Assembly (NCBI GenBank): GCA_028280505.1
Contig: JANQLO010000035.1
Location: 1-42,602 of the forward strand
DNA: 42,602 nucleotides
Source: Chromatiales bacterium
Lineage (GTDB): Bacteria; Pseudomonadota; Gammaproteobacteria; Chromatiales; Chromatiaceae
Direction: 5' to 3'
Shown: positions 31,270 to 40,666 of the stretch, one piece after another
Position numbering within the stretch: position 1 is the first letter of the stretch
Layout: each line of letters opens with the position of its first letter
Program-made: the position numbers and the translations under genes
The notes under the pieces: model-generated
Told to the model about the DNA's origin: nothing
Seen by the model: the letters and a program-made list of their open reading frames with translations, nothing else
Database searches by the model: none

Positions 31270-33258
31270 ATGTCCGCTAATCTGTGTCGATCGCTACTGT
31301 TGTTTGCCGTGCTTGCTGTTGTCGCGCCGGTCAAGGCCGAGCAAACCGCACAAGATGATTTCGTGCTCAATCTGAGCGATGCCGATATCAGCGTTTTCAT
31401 AAAAACCGTATCCGAGATTACGGGTAAGAACTTTGCGATCGATCCGCGTGTCCAGGGCAAGATCACGGTCATCACTGCGACTCCCGCCAGTGCCGATCGA
31501 ATTTACGAAATTTTTCTATCGACGCTCAATGTCAACGGTTTCGTCGCGGTCGAGAGTGGCGACATCATCAAAATTGTGCCGGATATCGGTGCCATGCAGC
31601 GTGCGACCGGCGATGGGCAAGGGGCCGCCGGCGATCAATTGGTGACCCGGGTGATCGAGGTCGAGCAGGTTGAGGTAGGGCAGCTGGCCGGTATCTTGAA
31701 GCCCTTGCTGCCGGCAAGCGCCTATATGGCGGCGCATCCGGATGCACGCGTGATCGTCGTCGCCGATACGGCCGATAACGTCGAGCGTGTTACCCGTATC
31801 GTCAGACGCATCGATCGAGGTTCCGACCAGGCGGTGGATGTCGTACCGTTGACGCACGTCGATGCCGAGCAATTGATCGAGACCATCGAATCGCTTCAGC
31901 AGGGCGGATTGAAGAAGGGGCGTACCGCAGGCGCCAATCTCGCGGTATTGGTGCCGCATTCACATTCGAACAGTATCCTGGTCAGCGGTCTGGCGTCGGA
32001 GCGTACGGAATTGCGCGAGTTGATCGCCCGCTTGGATGTGCCTGCCGATACGCTCCGCGCAGCACAAGTCGTTTATCTCAAGCATGCGGTCGCAGCCGAT
32101 TTGCAGAAGGTGCTTCAAGGCATCGGCGAAAAGCTCAAGGCGCCTCAGGCGGATGCCTCGCGTTTTCAGATCGAGGCCGATGAGGGGGCCAATGCGCTGA
32201 TAATCTCGGCGCCCGCCGATCTGATGCTCGAGGTGCGCTCGCTGATCGGCAAGCTGGATGTGCCACGATCGCAGGTTCAGGTCGAGGGTGTGATCGCGGA
32301 GATCTCGACGAACCGCGGTGCCGAACTCGGCATCGAATGGCAGACCGCACTGACCGGTGACGGCATCTATGGCATCTTGCGTAATCCGATCAGTGGCAGT
32401 AGTACGTCGTCGATACCCGGGGGTACGGCTTCGACCGACGGCTTCCCCGGCAGCGCCGGCGGAGGACTGAGTCTGGGCTATTTTTCGGACGGCGATTTGC
32501 GTGGTTTGCTGAAGGCCCTGGCATCGGATTCGTCGACCAAGATCCTGTCGACGCCTACGGTCGTGACACTGGACAACAAAAAGGCATTGATCCACGTCGG
32601 TCAGAACGTGCCTATCGTAACGGGTAGCTTTACCAACGATTCCGGCGCGGACGACCCCTTTCAGACCATCGAACGTCGCGACGTGGGTATCAAGCTGGAG
32701 GTGACGCCGCAGATCAATGAAGGCGACACCGTACGCATGGAGATCCGCCAGGAGGTATCCAGTGTCGATCCGGGTAGCGACGCCACCGGTCTGATCACCA
32801 ACGAACGGACTATCGAGACCACGGTGCAGGTCGATGACGGCCAGATCATCGCCCTCGGTGGTCTGATCTCCGACGACATCAACGAACAAGAGTCGAGCGT
32901 ACCCTATGTCGGCGATATCCCCTTGGTCGGCGAATTGTTCACCTCGCGGCGTTCGGCGATGCAAAGGCGTAACCTGGTGGTGTTCCTGCGTCCGACCATT
33001 CTCGTGCAAGGGAAAAAACAGCAGGTCATGATGGAGAGCCGATACCGGCAGATGCGTCGTATGCAACTCGGCGATCGTAAGCAGGGCGCATCGGTTTCTA
33101 ACATGCCGGGTCAGCGGGCGGCCGTTTTGCCGGCTTATCCGCCGGCTGCCGACAAGCCGGTCATCGCCTTGCCCGAGGCCGAGCCGCCCAAGCGTACCGG
33201 GCAGACCGGCGCCGACGACTACATGGCACAGGAATACTCGTTCTTTGAGTTCGAGTGA
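31270..33258 (+). CDS. gspD: T2SS outer-membrane secretin GspD
   Basis: A 662-aa protein. Seen: signal peptide (1-24), N0 (DDFVLNLSDADISVFIKTV to KITVIT), three N1-N3 KH-like repeats (VTRVIEVEQVEVGQLAGILKPLLP; VDVVPLTHVDAEQLIETIESL; AAQVVYLKHAVAADLQKVL), and then the secretin domain (EGVIAEISTNRGAELGIEW; STPTVVTLDNKKALIHVGQNVPIV; DVGIKLEVTPQIN; LVVFLRPTIL). It forms the gated outer-membrane channel. A Pro-rich C-terminal tail after ~590 could serve as the pilotin-binding S-domain. No pilotin gene is in the window. Confidence 0.97.
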   Translation: MSANLCRSLLLFAVLAVVAPVKAEQTAQDDFVLNLSDADISVFIKTVSEITGKNFAIDPRVQGKITVITATPASADRIYEIFLSTLNVNGFVAVESGDIIKIVPDIGAMQRATGDGQGAAGDQLVTRVIEVEQVEVGQLAGILKPLLPASAYMAAHPDARVIVVADTADNVERVTRIVRRIDRGSDQAVDVVPLTHVDAEQLIETIESLQQGGLKKGRTAGANLAVLVPHSHSNSILVSGLASERTELRELIARLDVPADTLRAAQVVYLKHAVAADLQKVLQGIGEKLKAPQADASRFQIEADEGANALIISAPADLMLEVRSLIGKLDVPRSQVQVEGVIAEISTNRGAELGIEWQTALTGDGIYGILRNPISGSSTSSIPGGTASTDGFPGSAGGGLSLGYFSDGDLRGLLKALASDSSTKILSTPTVVTLDNKKALIHVGQNVPIVTGSFTNDSGADDPFQTIERRDVGIKLEVTPQINEGDTVRMEIRQEVSSVDPGSDATGLITNERTIETTVQVDDGQIIALGGLISDDINEQESSVPYVGDIPLVGELFTSRRSAMQRRNLVVFLRPTILVQGKKQQVMMESRYRQMRRMQLGDRKQGASVSNMPGQRAAVLPAYPPAADKPVIALPEAEPPKRTGQTGADDYMAQEYSFFEFE

Positions 33259-33259
33259 T

Positions 33260-34744
33260 ATGACTGCGACCGACAAGCCATCGTCACTGCCCTATGTGTT
33301 CGCCCGCCGACACGGTTTGGCGGTGTCGGCCGTGGAGGGCGAGACGCTGACCTTGATCAGCCGTGGAACGCCCAGCATCGAGGCCGTAAGCGAGGCGCAA
33401 CGCGTGCTCAGGCGACCGCTGTGTCTGCAGAAGCTGGATGACGAGACCTTTGCCGGCCGGCTCGGCGAGTTGTACGGCTCGGACAGCGAGGTCGCCAGCC
33501 GTCTGTCGGAAGATTTGCACGAGGAGATGGGGCTGGAGGACGCCGCCGCCCAACTGCCGGCCGAGGATCTGCTCGAAAGCGCCGACGATGCACCCATGAT
33601 CCGCTTCATCAATGCACTGCTCAGCGAGGCGGTTAACCGCGGGGCATCGGATGTGCACATCGAACCGTTCGAACAGCAGCTGCTGGTGCGCTTCCGGGTC
33701 GACGGTCATCTGACCGAACGATTGCGTACCGACCGCCGCCTGTCGGTGCAGATCGCGTCGCGCATCAAGGTCATGGCAAAGCTCGATATCGCCGAGAAAC
33801 GTCTGCCGCAGGATGGTCGCATCAGCCTGCGCATTGCCGGGCGGGCGGTAGACGTGCGGGTATCGACCCTGCCGTCCAACCACGGCGAACGTTTGGTGTT
33901 GCGATTGCTCGACAAGCAGGCGGGCCGGCTGGATCTGCCGCAGCTCGGACTTCAGCCGGACGATCTTGAACGTCTGTTGTCCCTGATCCAACAGCCGCAC
34001 GGGATTATCCTCGTCACCGGCCCGACCGGGTCGGGTAAGACGACGTCGTTGTATGCCGCGTTGAGTGAGATCAACGACGGTCATCGCAATATCATGACGG
34101 TTGAAGATCCTATCGAATACGACCTGCCGGGTATCGGGCAGACGCAGGTCAACGGCAAGGTCGGGATGACTTTTGCCAAAGGTCTCAGGGCGATCCTGCG
34201 TCAGGACCCGGATGTCGTCATGGTCGGCGAGATTCGCGACCGGGAGACCGCGGAGATCGCGGTGCAGGCGAGTTTGACCGGCCACCTGGTGTTGTCCACA
34301 TTGCATACCAATACCGCGGTCGGTGCGATTACCCGCCTGCGCGACATGGGTGTCGAGGCCTTTCTGATCGGCTCCAGTCTGACCGGTGTCATCGCCCAGC
34401 GGCTGGTTCGCCGGCTTTGCCGCCATTGCCGTACGGGCAAGCCGGCGACTGCGGCCGAGCGTCAGCTGTTTGCCATCGAGGCCGAAGATGCGATCTTGTA
34501 TCATCCGGCGGGTTGCGGACATTGCAATCAACAGGGTTATCGTGGCCGCTTCGGTTTGTACGAAATCCTGGTGGTGGACGAGGCCATGCGCAATGCTATT
34601 GCCCTGTCGGCGGGTGAAGCCGAATTGCTCGAATCACAACAACGTCCCGGACAATCGCTGAAGGCCAAGGCCGTTGCCGCGATCATGAGTGGCGAAACCA
34701 GTCCCGAGGAAGCCATGCGCATCATGCGCGGCAGCGGTGGATGA
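33260..34744 (+). CDS. gspE: T2SS ATPase GspE
   Basis: 494 aa from the ATG at 33260, one base after the gspD stop; an in-frame TTG at 33245 is less likely. Seen: N1E domain; NALLSEAVNRGASDVHIEPFE; Walker A GPTGSGKTT (~254-262); Asp box MTVEDPIEYDL; Walker B DPDVVMVGEIRDRETAEIA (from ~316); His box LSTLHTN; and the zinc-binding tetracysteine C387-x2-C390 and C419-x2-C422. It powers pseudopilus assembly at the inner membrane through GspL and GspF. ATGA coupling with gspF. Confidence 0.97.
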   Translation: MTATDKPSSLPYVFARRHGLAVSAVEGETLTLISRGTPSIEAVSEAQRVLRRPLCLQKLDDETFAGRLGELYGSDSEVASRLSEDLHEEMGLEDAAAQLPAEDLLESADDAPMIRFINALLSEAVNRGASDVHIEPFEQQLLVRFRVDGHLTERLRTDRRLSVQIASRIKVMAKLDIAEKRLPQDGRISLRIAGRAVDVRVSTLPSNHGERLVLRLLDKQAGRLDLPQLGLQPDDLERLLSLIQQPHGIILVTGPTGSGKTTSLYAALSEINDGHRNIMTVEDPIEYDLPGIGQTQVNGKVGMTFAKGLRAILRQDPDVVMVGEIRDRETAEIAVQASLTGHLVLSTLHTNTAVGAITRLRDMGVEAFLIGSSLTGVIAQRLVRRLCRHCRTGKPATAAERQLFAIEAEDAILYHPAGCGHCNQQGYRGRFGLYEILVVDEAMRNAIALSAGEAELLESQQRPGQSLKAKAVAAIMSGETSPEEAMRIMRGSGG

Positions 34745-35958
34745 GCGCCTTTCGCTATGTCGCACTGGGCCCCGACGGCCGTCAGCGTAGCGGGACCCTG
34801 GAGGGTGATTCGGCGCGTTTGGTGCGCCAGCAGCTGCGTGGTCAGGGTTTGTTTCCGGTCACGGTTGATCCGGTCGCCGGTGGCGACGGGCGCTCGCGTG
34901 GTTTCGGCGGTTTTCGACGGCGTTGGTCGGCCAAGGAACTGCAGCTTTTTACCCAACAGCTCGCGACCTTGCTGAAATCGGGCCTACCACTCGATCAGGC
35001 ACTCAAAACCATTGCAAGCCAGGCCGAGTCGTCGGCCTTACAGGCGACCGTCATGGCGATTCGCTCGCAGGTCACCGAAGGCCGCAGCCTATCCGAGGCT
35101 TTGGCGGGCTATCCACAAAACTTCGATCGCCTTTATCGCGCTACGGTCAGTGCGGGTGAGGCCTCCGGGAAACTCGATGCGGTGTTGCAAGGGTTGCTGG
35201 GACATATGGCGCGGCGACGCAGGATGGCGCAGAAGACCCAGGCGGCCCTGGTTTATCCGATCATCCTGACGCTGGTGTCGGTGTTGGTGGTTTTCGGGCT
35301 GTTGCGTTTCGTCGTGCCGGAGATCGTGGTGGTGTTCGAGGGCACGGGCCAAAATCTACCGGTGCTCACGGTCGGTCTGATTGCTTTGAGCGATTTCATC
35401 GGCCAATGGTGGCATTGGTTGCTCGGGGGCTTGGTCGTCTTGGCGGTGGGTTTGCGCTTGTTGTTGATGCGCCATCATCGCAGTCGTGTGGTCTGGCATC
35501 GGGCATTGTTACGTACACCGATGTTGTCGCGTTTCCTGCGCACGGTACAGACGGCACGTCTGACTCGTACGCTTGCAATACTGGTCGGTAGCGGCGTGCC
35601 CTTGATCGAAAGCCTGAAAATCGCCAGCGAGGTGTTGGGTCTCATCCCTTATCGTGAAGCCCTGGAGGATGTCACGGTACGCGTTCGTGAGGGCGAGTCG
35701 TTGAGCCACGCTCTGGAGGTCACCGGTCGATTGCCGCCGGTAACCCTCAGTTTGATCGCGAGTGGCGAGACAGGGGGCAACCTTGGTGAGATGTTGGCCA
35801 ATGCGGCCGATGATCGCGAAAGCGAGATCGAGGCGACCACCGAGGTGATGTTGAGCCTGTTCGAACCCTTGGTGATACTGTTGATGGGTGGCGCCGTACT
35901 GCTGATCGTGCTCGCGATGCTTTTGCCGATCTTCCAGATGAACCAGTTGGTGGGTTGA
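34741..35958 (+). CDS. gspF: T2SS inner-membrane protein GspF
   Basis: A 405-aa protein. Seen: two T2SSF domains (about 70-195 and 270-395; LFTQQLATLLKSGLPLDQALKTIA and RTVQTARLTRTLAILVGSGVPLIESLKIA). There are three TMs (VYPIILTLVSVLVVFGLLRFVVP; WHWLLGGLVVLAVGLRLLL; EPLVILLMGGAVLLIVLAMLLP). FDRLYRATVSAGEASGKLD is the family-conserved stretch. Platform protein in contact with GspE and GspL. Only nine bases separate it from the convergent DUF1513 gene, with an 8-bp hairpin (35958-35980) spanning the gap. Confidence 0.97.
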   Translation: MSAFRYVALGPDGRQRSGTLEGDSARLVRQQLRGQGLFPVTVDPVAGGDGRSRGFGGFRRRWSAKELQLFTQQLATLLKSGLPLDQALKTIASQAESSALQATVMAIRSQVTEGRSLSEALAGYPQNFDRLYRATVSAGEASGKLDAVLQGLLGHMARRRRMAQKTQAALVYPIILTLVSVLVVFGLLRFVVPEIVVVFEGTGQNLPVLTVGLIALSDFIGQWWHWLLGGLVVLAVGLRLLLMRHHRSRVVWHRALLRTPMLSRFLRTVQTARLTRTLAILVGSGVPLIESLKIASEVLGLIPYREALEDVTVRVREGESLSHALEVTGRLPPVTLSLIASGETGGNLGEMLANAADDRESEIEATTEVMLSLFEPLVILLMGGAVLLIVLAMLLPIFQMNQLVG

Positions 35959-35967
35959 ATCGCCGCG

Positions 35968-37053
35968 TCAGCCGGCGATTAAATGGTTGTCCCAACGATT
36001 ATCGTCTAGCGGGTACGTGCTCGTTCCCAGGTCGCCGTTGCTACGACGCAGGCCGCCGGTGCCGTCGCTGTACCAGGTGATCCCCGTATTGGATGCGATG
36101 CCGCACACGTCGGGTTGTTCGAAATGGTCGACAAAACGACCGCTGCGATCCCAGAGTGTCACCAGATTGCCGCGTGGTGACGAAACCGCAAAACCTTGGT
36201 TACCGTCGGTGAAACTGATGCTGCCGCAGTAGTTGCGCATACGCCGTTGTATCTGTTCGGGCGCTTCCAGCAAGCGCATTTCACCGCCGCGGCGATGCAG
36301 GGCGACCAGCGGCGGGCGCCGGTCGGGCGGGCCTTCGTATTGCATTGCGATCGCAACCAGGTCGTCAGCGGCGACATCGATGTGCCGAATACTCAGTTGG
36401 TGCCAATGTATCGGGGGTTGGTGCTGTGACAGCAGACGCCCGTTTTCCGAATCGAGATAACTCAGGTTCGGCTGCATATCATGCAGATTCAGTTTCACTC
36501 GCGGCAAATCGGGGTGGGTGCGGATGCCGCCGTTGGCCACGACCAAAGTACGACCGTCGTTCAGCAGATGGAGTTGGTGCGGCCCGATACCGTGGCTGTC
36601 GAGTTCGCCGAGACGGCGGTGGCCATCATGCACGTCGTAGATACCGATACGGCCTTTGTCGCTGTCGAAGGCGTTTTCGGTGGCCAGCAGTCGACGGCCG
36701 TCGGCCGTGAAGACACCGTGGCCATAGAAATGTCTGTCCGATATGGCATCGATCTGAGTTGTCATGCGTAGCCTGATCAGATCGAGCATGACGATGAAGG
36801 TACCGGGTCGACGGGCGAATACCGCGGCCAATGTACCCGTCGGATTCAACGCGATGGCGTGTCCGCGGCCGGGTAGGGGTTGATCGAGCAATACCCGGCC
36901 ACGACCATCGAACACGCAGGCATAGTGCCGTCCCTTGCGGTCGCTGCGGCAGCTCAGCAAACGCTGTGTGGCATGACCGGGCCGGGCCCGCAGTGGTCCG
37001 AAAAGGGCGGTGGCAGCTGCGACTTGTAGCAGGCGTCGTCGATTAATCGCCAT
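35968..37053 (-). CDS. DUF1513 Tat-exported beta-propeller protein
   Basis: A 361-aa protein. Seen: Tat-like start NRRRLLQVAAATALFG, then repeated strands with GRGHAIALNPTG, FYGHGVFTADGRRLLATENAFD, GIYDVHDGHRRLGELDSHGIGPHQLHLL, GGIRTHPDLPR and NLSYLD. These are the conserved segments of DUF1513. Function unknown; in Pseudomonas-type genomes it follows imelysin and di-haem genes and is assumed to be involved in iron uptake. It overlaps the preceding imelysin gene by 11 bases, so it is the last gene of that operon. Confidence 0.85.
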   Translation of the reverse strand: MAINRRRLLQVAAATALFGPLRARPGHATQRLLSCRSDRKGRHYACVFDGRGRVLLDQPLPGRGHAIALNPTGTLAAVFARRPGTFIVMLDLIRLRMTTQIDAISDRHFYGHGVFTADGRRLLATENAFDSDKGRIGIYDVHDGHRRLGELDSHGIGPHQLHLLNDGRTLVVANGGIRTHPDLPRVKLNLHDMQPNLSYLDSENGRLLSQHQPPIHWHQLSIRHIDVAADDLVAIAMQYEGPPDRRPPLVALHRRGGEMRLLEAPEQIQRRMRNYCGSISFTDGNQGFAVSSPRGNLVTLWDRSGRFVDHFEQPDVCGIASNTGITWYSDGTGGLRRSNGDLGTSTYPLDDNRWDNHLIAG

Positions 37054-38101
37054 CGAGGCTGTTGAATCCGAGGCTAAGGCCGAGTGCTGCGGTCAGACGA
37101 TCTCCGACCAGTGTCTGAAGCGTGGCGAGTTGAGTACGTAAGTGCTCCACCTGCGCGCGCGACTGGGGGTGAGAAACCGCCTCGGCCAGCGGCTGTTCGA
37201 TACCGGCCGCCGTGGTATGCGCGTTGGCAAAGGCCTGCTCGAACGCCTGGGTTAATGCAGGTTCCGTGATGCGCGGTGCGAAGGCGGATTGGTACAGCTT
37301 GTTCACGGCCTCGAGATTGATCCGTAATGCGGCCAATGAAAGCCCGCTGCGCCAGGCCTCGGCCCGTTTGGGCATGGCTCGCTTACTGCCCAAGGGACGG
37401 TCGAGTTTCTTCGTCACCATGAGCTCAAGCTGAGTATGCAGGCTGTTTAATAGGCCGGCGCTGACCTCTTCCGCATTCTGGTAGTAGGCATTGCTCCGAC
37501 TCGCGGTGGCAATTAACGCGCGGTGTGCGTTCGGGCCGGCTTGCCATTCGTCCAGCATTTCCTGCGACATGGCTCGGAGGTTGGCGGTGACCGCCATGAT
37601 GACGGCGCAGCGCCATACCGCTTCGTCGGTATTCCGGATATCAGTGGTGTCGAACAGCAATCGTTCCAATGCACCGAAACCTTGCAATGCGACGCTGCCG
37701 CCGGCAAAGGCTTTGGCCTCGATGCGTGCCGGATCGGGTTTGGCCAGCAATTGCCGCAGGTGTTTACCGACGGTGCCGCGTTTGTCCGGCCAGAGTTGGA
37801 AACGAAATCCGCGATTGAATGCCAAGATCGGCCCGAAACGGATTTGCTGCACGGCCTGCCAAGCGAGAAAGCTGTCGGCAAAGGGTTGCTTTAGGCTGCT
37901 TGTATCGAGTTCAGCAGAATTACAGGCCTTTTGGGCGGTCGTGTCCAGCACCGCGCTTGTCTTTGCCAACGCTTGGTAACCGGGGACGATTTGTGCGTCG
38001 ACCGCAGCCAGATTGAAGCGGTCGATATCGCCATCGTTCGCGGTTGCCGGTACGACAAGCGCCAACAGCAATGTCAGCGTTAGAACGAGTTTGCCGTTCA
38101 C
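37043..38101 (-). CDS. Imelysin-family protein lacking the canonical His
   Basis: 352 aa from the GTG at 38101, which overlaps the TGA of the di-haem gene (GTGA) and gives a signal peptide (GKLVLTLTLLLALVVPATA); the longer in-frame ATG start has a non-homologous extension. Seen: imelysin/IrpA-type helices (FADSFLAWQAVQQIRFGP, LQGFGALERLLFD, CAVIMAVTANLRAM, LEAVNKLYQSAF). The GxHxxE motif is altered to G141-F-G-A-L-E146: Glu kept, His replaced by Gly. The paralogue at 41198 has the full motif. Probably a periplasmic iron-uptake component. Confidence 0.85.
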   Translation of the reverse strand: MNGKLVLTLTLLLALVVPATANDGDIDRFNLAAVDAQIVPGYQALAKTSAVLDTTAQKACNSAELDTSSLKQPFADSFLAWQAVQQIRFGPILAFNRGFRFQLWPDKRGTVGKHLRQLLAKPDPARIEAKAFAGGSVALQGFGALERLLFDTTDIRNTDEAVWRCAVIMAVTANLRAMSQEMLDEWQAGPNAHRALIATASRSNAYYQNAEEVSAGLLNSLHTQLELMVTKKLDRPLGSKRAMPKRAEAWRSGLSLAALRINLEAVNKLYQSAFAPRITEPALTQAFEQAFANAHTTAAGIEQPLAEAVSHPQSRAQVEHLRTQLATLQTLVGDRLTAALGLSLGFNSLDGD

Positions 38102-39561
38102 AGGCTTTCGACGAAGCGCAATAGCTGTGCGCGTTGTTCGGCATTCATCGCGACCACGGCGTCGCGCTGTGCCTGTGCCTCGCCGCCATGCCAAAGGATG
38201 GCTTCCAACAGATTGCGTGCGCGGCCATCGTGCAAATAGAAGCTGTGGCCATTGACGACGGGTGTGAGACCGATGCCCCATAGCGGGGCCGTGCGCCATT
38301 CACGACCGTTCGCGACGCCCTCGGGCCGGTTGTCTGCCAGGCCTTCGCCCATGTCGTGCAGCAGCAGATCGGTATAGGGCCATATCAGTTGGCCTTTCTG
38401 TTCCGGTGCGACACCTTCGCTTCGGGTGACGTATTTGGGTCTGTGACAGCTGATACAGCCGGTCTCGTAAAACAGGCGTTTGCCCGCGAGCACGTCCGGA
38501 TGGTCGACATCGCGTCTCGCCGGTACCGCGAGGTTTTTCGAGTAAAAGACCACGAGGTCGACGACCTGGGCGTCGGCCTCCAGGTTATCGTATTGCGGCG
38601 AGTTGCCGTTCGGTGCCTCTTGGCAAGCCGTTTGTTTGGCGGTGCATTCACCGGCTCCGCTGCGGTTCAGCGGTACCGAAATGCCGATATCGCCATTGAA
38701 CGCGCCTTGTGATTGTTCGTTCACGCTGGGTGCCCCTGCCTTGAGGCCGAAACGGCCGAGCATCACTTTATTGAACTCGGCGCTCCACACGCGATTCGGT
38801 CGTCCGGAGATACCGTCATCGTCGCGATCGTCCGGGTCGGCTAGGGCCAGGATGTCATCCGCATCGATCGCCTCGAGCAGCCCGAGGCCGATCATCTGCG
38901 GTGCGATCCGCGGCGATAACCGGGCTTCGGGATGCAATGGACCATAGCCAAGGTCTTCGGCGGTGTAGGTCGGTTTTCGCAGTTTGACCACGGTGCCGTC
39001 GGCGAGCGTCACGGGTATTTCTTCATAGCGAATGCCAATGCTGTATTCCGCCTTGTGGCCGGCGATCGCGAAGTCCTGAAGCTGCGTGCCATACACGGGA
39101 TCGGGGATGTTGTTGACACGGTGTTCGGCCAGGAGGCGACGGTCTTCGTCGGTTTGCGGTGGGATGCCGATGCGCAAAAACATGGATACCGCATTGTCAT
39201 CGGGCCCGTTCGGCGGATGCCCGCGTCCATCCTTGAGATGGCAGCGCTGACATGAACGTGCGTTGTACAAGGGACCCAGGCCGTCGGCCGCCTGGGTCGA
39301 TGCGGGTGCGGTCACCCAGAGTCGTTTGAAAAAACCGTTCCCGACCTTGAAATCGATTTCGCGCTCGAAGCTCATATTGGCCGATGCATGCGAGAAGGCG
39401 TTGGCGTTGATCTTCTTATGGTGCGTGGTCGCTCCACCGGGTAGTGCTTCGCCGGGCTCCGCTTGGCTGAAGTCGGTTGTCGGCTCGGTGCCGGGTGCAG
39501 CATTGATGTGTGAAGCACCCAGCAGCAGGGATGCGAAAAGGATTGGGTAATACTGATACAT
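38098..39561 (-). CDS. Di-haem DUF1111 (thiol oxidoreductase-like) protein
   Basis: A 487-aa secreted protein. Seen: signal peptide (YPILFASLLLGASHINA); two c-type haem motifs C104-x2-C107-H (SCQRCHLKDGRGHPP) and C369-x2-C372-H (CISCHRPKY); and the DUF1111 segments FLRIGIPPQ, YGTQLQDFAI, LSPRIAPQMIGLGLLEAI, RNLLEAILWHGGEA. These relate it to the MauG/cytochrome c peroxidase fold. The family is encoded beside imelysin genes in iron-regulated clusters. It may oxidise or reduce iron at the cell surface; this is inference. Confidence 0.9.
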   Translation of the reverse strand: MYQYYPILFASLLLGASHINAAPGTEPTTDFSQAEPGEALPGGATTHHKKINANAFSHASANMSFEREIDFKVGNGFFKRLWVTAPASTQAADGLGPLYNARSCQRCHLKDGRGHPPNGPDDNAVSMFLRIGIPPQTDEDRRLLAEHRVNNIPDPVYGTQLQDFAIAGHKAEYSIGIRYEEIPVTLADGTVVKLRKPTYTAEDLGYGPLHPEARLSPRIAPQMIGLGLLEAIDADDILALADPDDRDDDGISGRPNRVWSAEFNKVMLGRFGLKAGAPSVNEQSQGAFNGDIGISVPLNRSGAGECTAKQTACQEAPNGNSPQYDNLEADAQVVDLVVFYSKNLAVPARRDVDHPDVLAGKRLFYETGCISCHRPKYVTRSEGVAPEQKGQLIWPYTDLLLHDMGEGLADNRPEGVANGREWRTAPLWGIGLTPVVNGHSFYLHDGRARNLLEAILWHGGEAQAQRDAVVAMNAEQRAQLLRFVESL

Positions 39562-39617
39562 AACGAAGGGTTATTGGTGCGGATTTTTGTGGACGGCGAT
39601 GCCGGTTAGCGTTTCGC

Positions 39618-39755
39618 CTAGGATTGTTTCGTTGCCTGTTTTGCGGCTTGGCGCAGAAGATGGTTACGTCGCGCGCGACGGCTGTGTTTCGCGTTGCTGA
39701 TCAGCGTTTGCGAAAGCTGACTTAACCAATTTCGAACGGTGGTGAGGGTGAGCAT
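39618..39755 (-). CDS. Small basic ORF downstream of bfd (45 aa)
   Basis: ATG at 39755, six bases after the bfd stop; TAG at 39618-39620. The product starts MLTLTTVRNWLSQLSQT and continues LISNAKHSRRARRNH with a Lys/Gln-rich end. It is strongly basic with amphipathic helices. It has no obvious SD and no recognised family. It could be a real small protein translated by coupling to bfd, or chance; composition and position slightly favour real. Confidence 0.35.
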   Translation of the reverse strand: MLTLTTVRNWLSQLSQTLISNAKHSRRARRNHLLRQAAKQATKQS

Positions 39756-39761
39756 CGGTCG

Positions 39762-39962
39762 TCAGGCGGTCGCCAATTCGACGTCCCCGCTCCAGTTTTC
39801 GGCAAGGGCATCGTTCAATACACGATGGGCGCATTCGCGGCAGCGGCCGCAGCAGCTGGCAACGTCGAGTTCGCTGCACAGGCCGTCAATCGAATTGACC
39901 CCACGCCCTGCGGCGTCGCGAATCTGGTGATCGGTCACGCGTTTGCATACACAGACGTACAT
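39762..39962 (-). CDS. bfd: Bacterioferritin-associated ferredoxin Bfd
   Basis: A 66-aa [2Fe-2S] protein. Seen: the four ligands C4-x-C6 (MYVCVCKRVTD) and C38-x2-C41 (CCGRCRECAH, within residues 37-44), with the BFD fold helices between. SD GGGGGA lies upstream of the ATG. It delivers electrons to bacterioferritin to release iron. The bfr genes are divergent, sharing a 220-bp region with a Fur-box-like site, consistent with induction under iron starvation. Confidence 0.95.
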   Translation of the reverse strand: MYVCVCKRVTDHQIRDAAGRGVNSIDGLCSELDVASCCGRCRECAHRVLNDALAENWSGDVELATA

Positions 39963-39998
39963 GGTTCACGTCCCCCAGTGATTTATCAGGATCGTATT

Positions 39999-40018
39999 AT
40001 AAATGATAATGATTTGCA
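39999..40018. promoter_or_regulatory. Fur-box-like operator in the bfd-bfr region
   Basis: TGATAAT-G-ATTTGCA (40004-40018) matches the Fur 7-1-7 consensus TGATAAT-N-ATTATCA at 12 of 14 positions and is preceded by TATAAA. Located 37-56 bp upstream of the bfd start, so mainly placed to repress bfd. Confidence 0.7.
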
Positions 40019-40183
40019 ACTGTATTCACTCCATGAGAAGCGTCCGCAAAAAAACCAAATAAATCAGTATTTTAGGGTTGTATCCCTGTGGCGTCGCACT
40101 TAGTATCTGCCGCGACCATTCAAGGGCAAGCCAGTCCATTCGGATAGCCAGCCCGTTTCATTCGTTTTCTCGGGGGGAGCGGC

Positions 40184-40666
40184 ATGCAAGGCGAACCGCA
40201 TATCATCCAGGGGTTGAACCTCTGTCTCAAAGATCAGCTCACGGCGATCAATCAGCTTTTCTTACATGCCCGTATGGCGAAGGACTGGGGACTCCATCAG
40301 TTCAACGACTATGCGTATCACCGTTCGATCAAGGCAATGAAAATGGCCGATACATTGATCGAACGCGTGCTGTTTCTCGAAGGGCTGCCGAACCTGCAGG
40401 ACCTGGGCAAACTGCTGATCGGCGAGAACATCCCCGAGATGCTGAAAGGGGATCTGCAGATGTTGACCGATCAGCGTCGCAATCTGCAGGACACGGTCAA
40501 GGCCTGCGAGGATGCGCGTGACTTCGTCAGTCGCGATGAGTTACAGGAAATCCTCGAAGAGACCGAAGAGCACATCGATTGGGTGGAGACCCAGCAATAC
40601 CTGATCCAGCACACCGGTTTGGAAAACTATCTGCAGTCACAAATGGGAGAGTCCGATGAAGGGTAA
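40184..40666 (+). CDS. bfr: Bacterioferritin subunit, haem-binding type (ferroxidase-defective)
   Basis: 160 aa, full bacterioferritin length ([43 protein letters not shown]). Compared with E. coli Bfr, the ferroxidase ligands are replaced: E18 to Q, E51 to A, H54 to M, E94 to L, E127 to T; only H130 remains. The axial haem ligand Met52 is kept (SIKAMKMAD). This fits the 'beta' subunit of two-gene bacterioferritins, which binds haem but cannot oxidise iron. SD GGGGGGAG. Its stop overlaps the start of the second subunit. Confidence 0.92.
   Translation: MQGEPHIIQGLNLCLKDQLTAINQLFLHARMAKDWGLHQFNDYAYHRSIKAMKMADTLIERVLFLEGLPNLQDLGKLLIGENIPEMLKGDLQMLTDQRRNLQDTVKACEDARDFVSRDELQEILEETEEHIDWVETQQYLIQHTGLENYLQSQMGESDEG

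Noticed and set aside
31960-34531. Long minus-strand open frames opposite gspD and gspE (about 438 and 415 codons)
   Set aside because: Antisense shadows of high-confidence secretin and ATPase genes; no family features.
35958-35980. Eight-bp hairpin between gspF and the DUF1513 gene as a terminator
   Set aside because: No T-tract on either strand; the gap is only nine bases, so it may be incidental. Mentioned only in the gspF entry.
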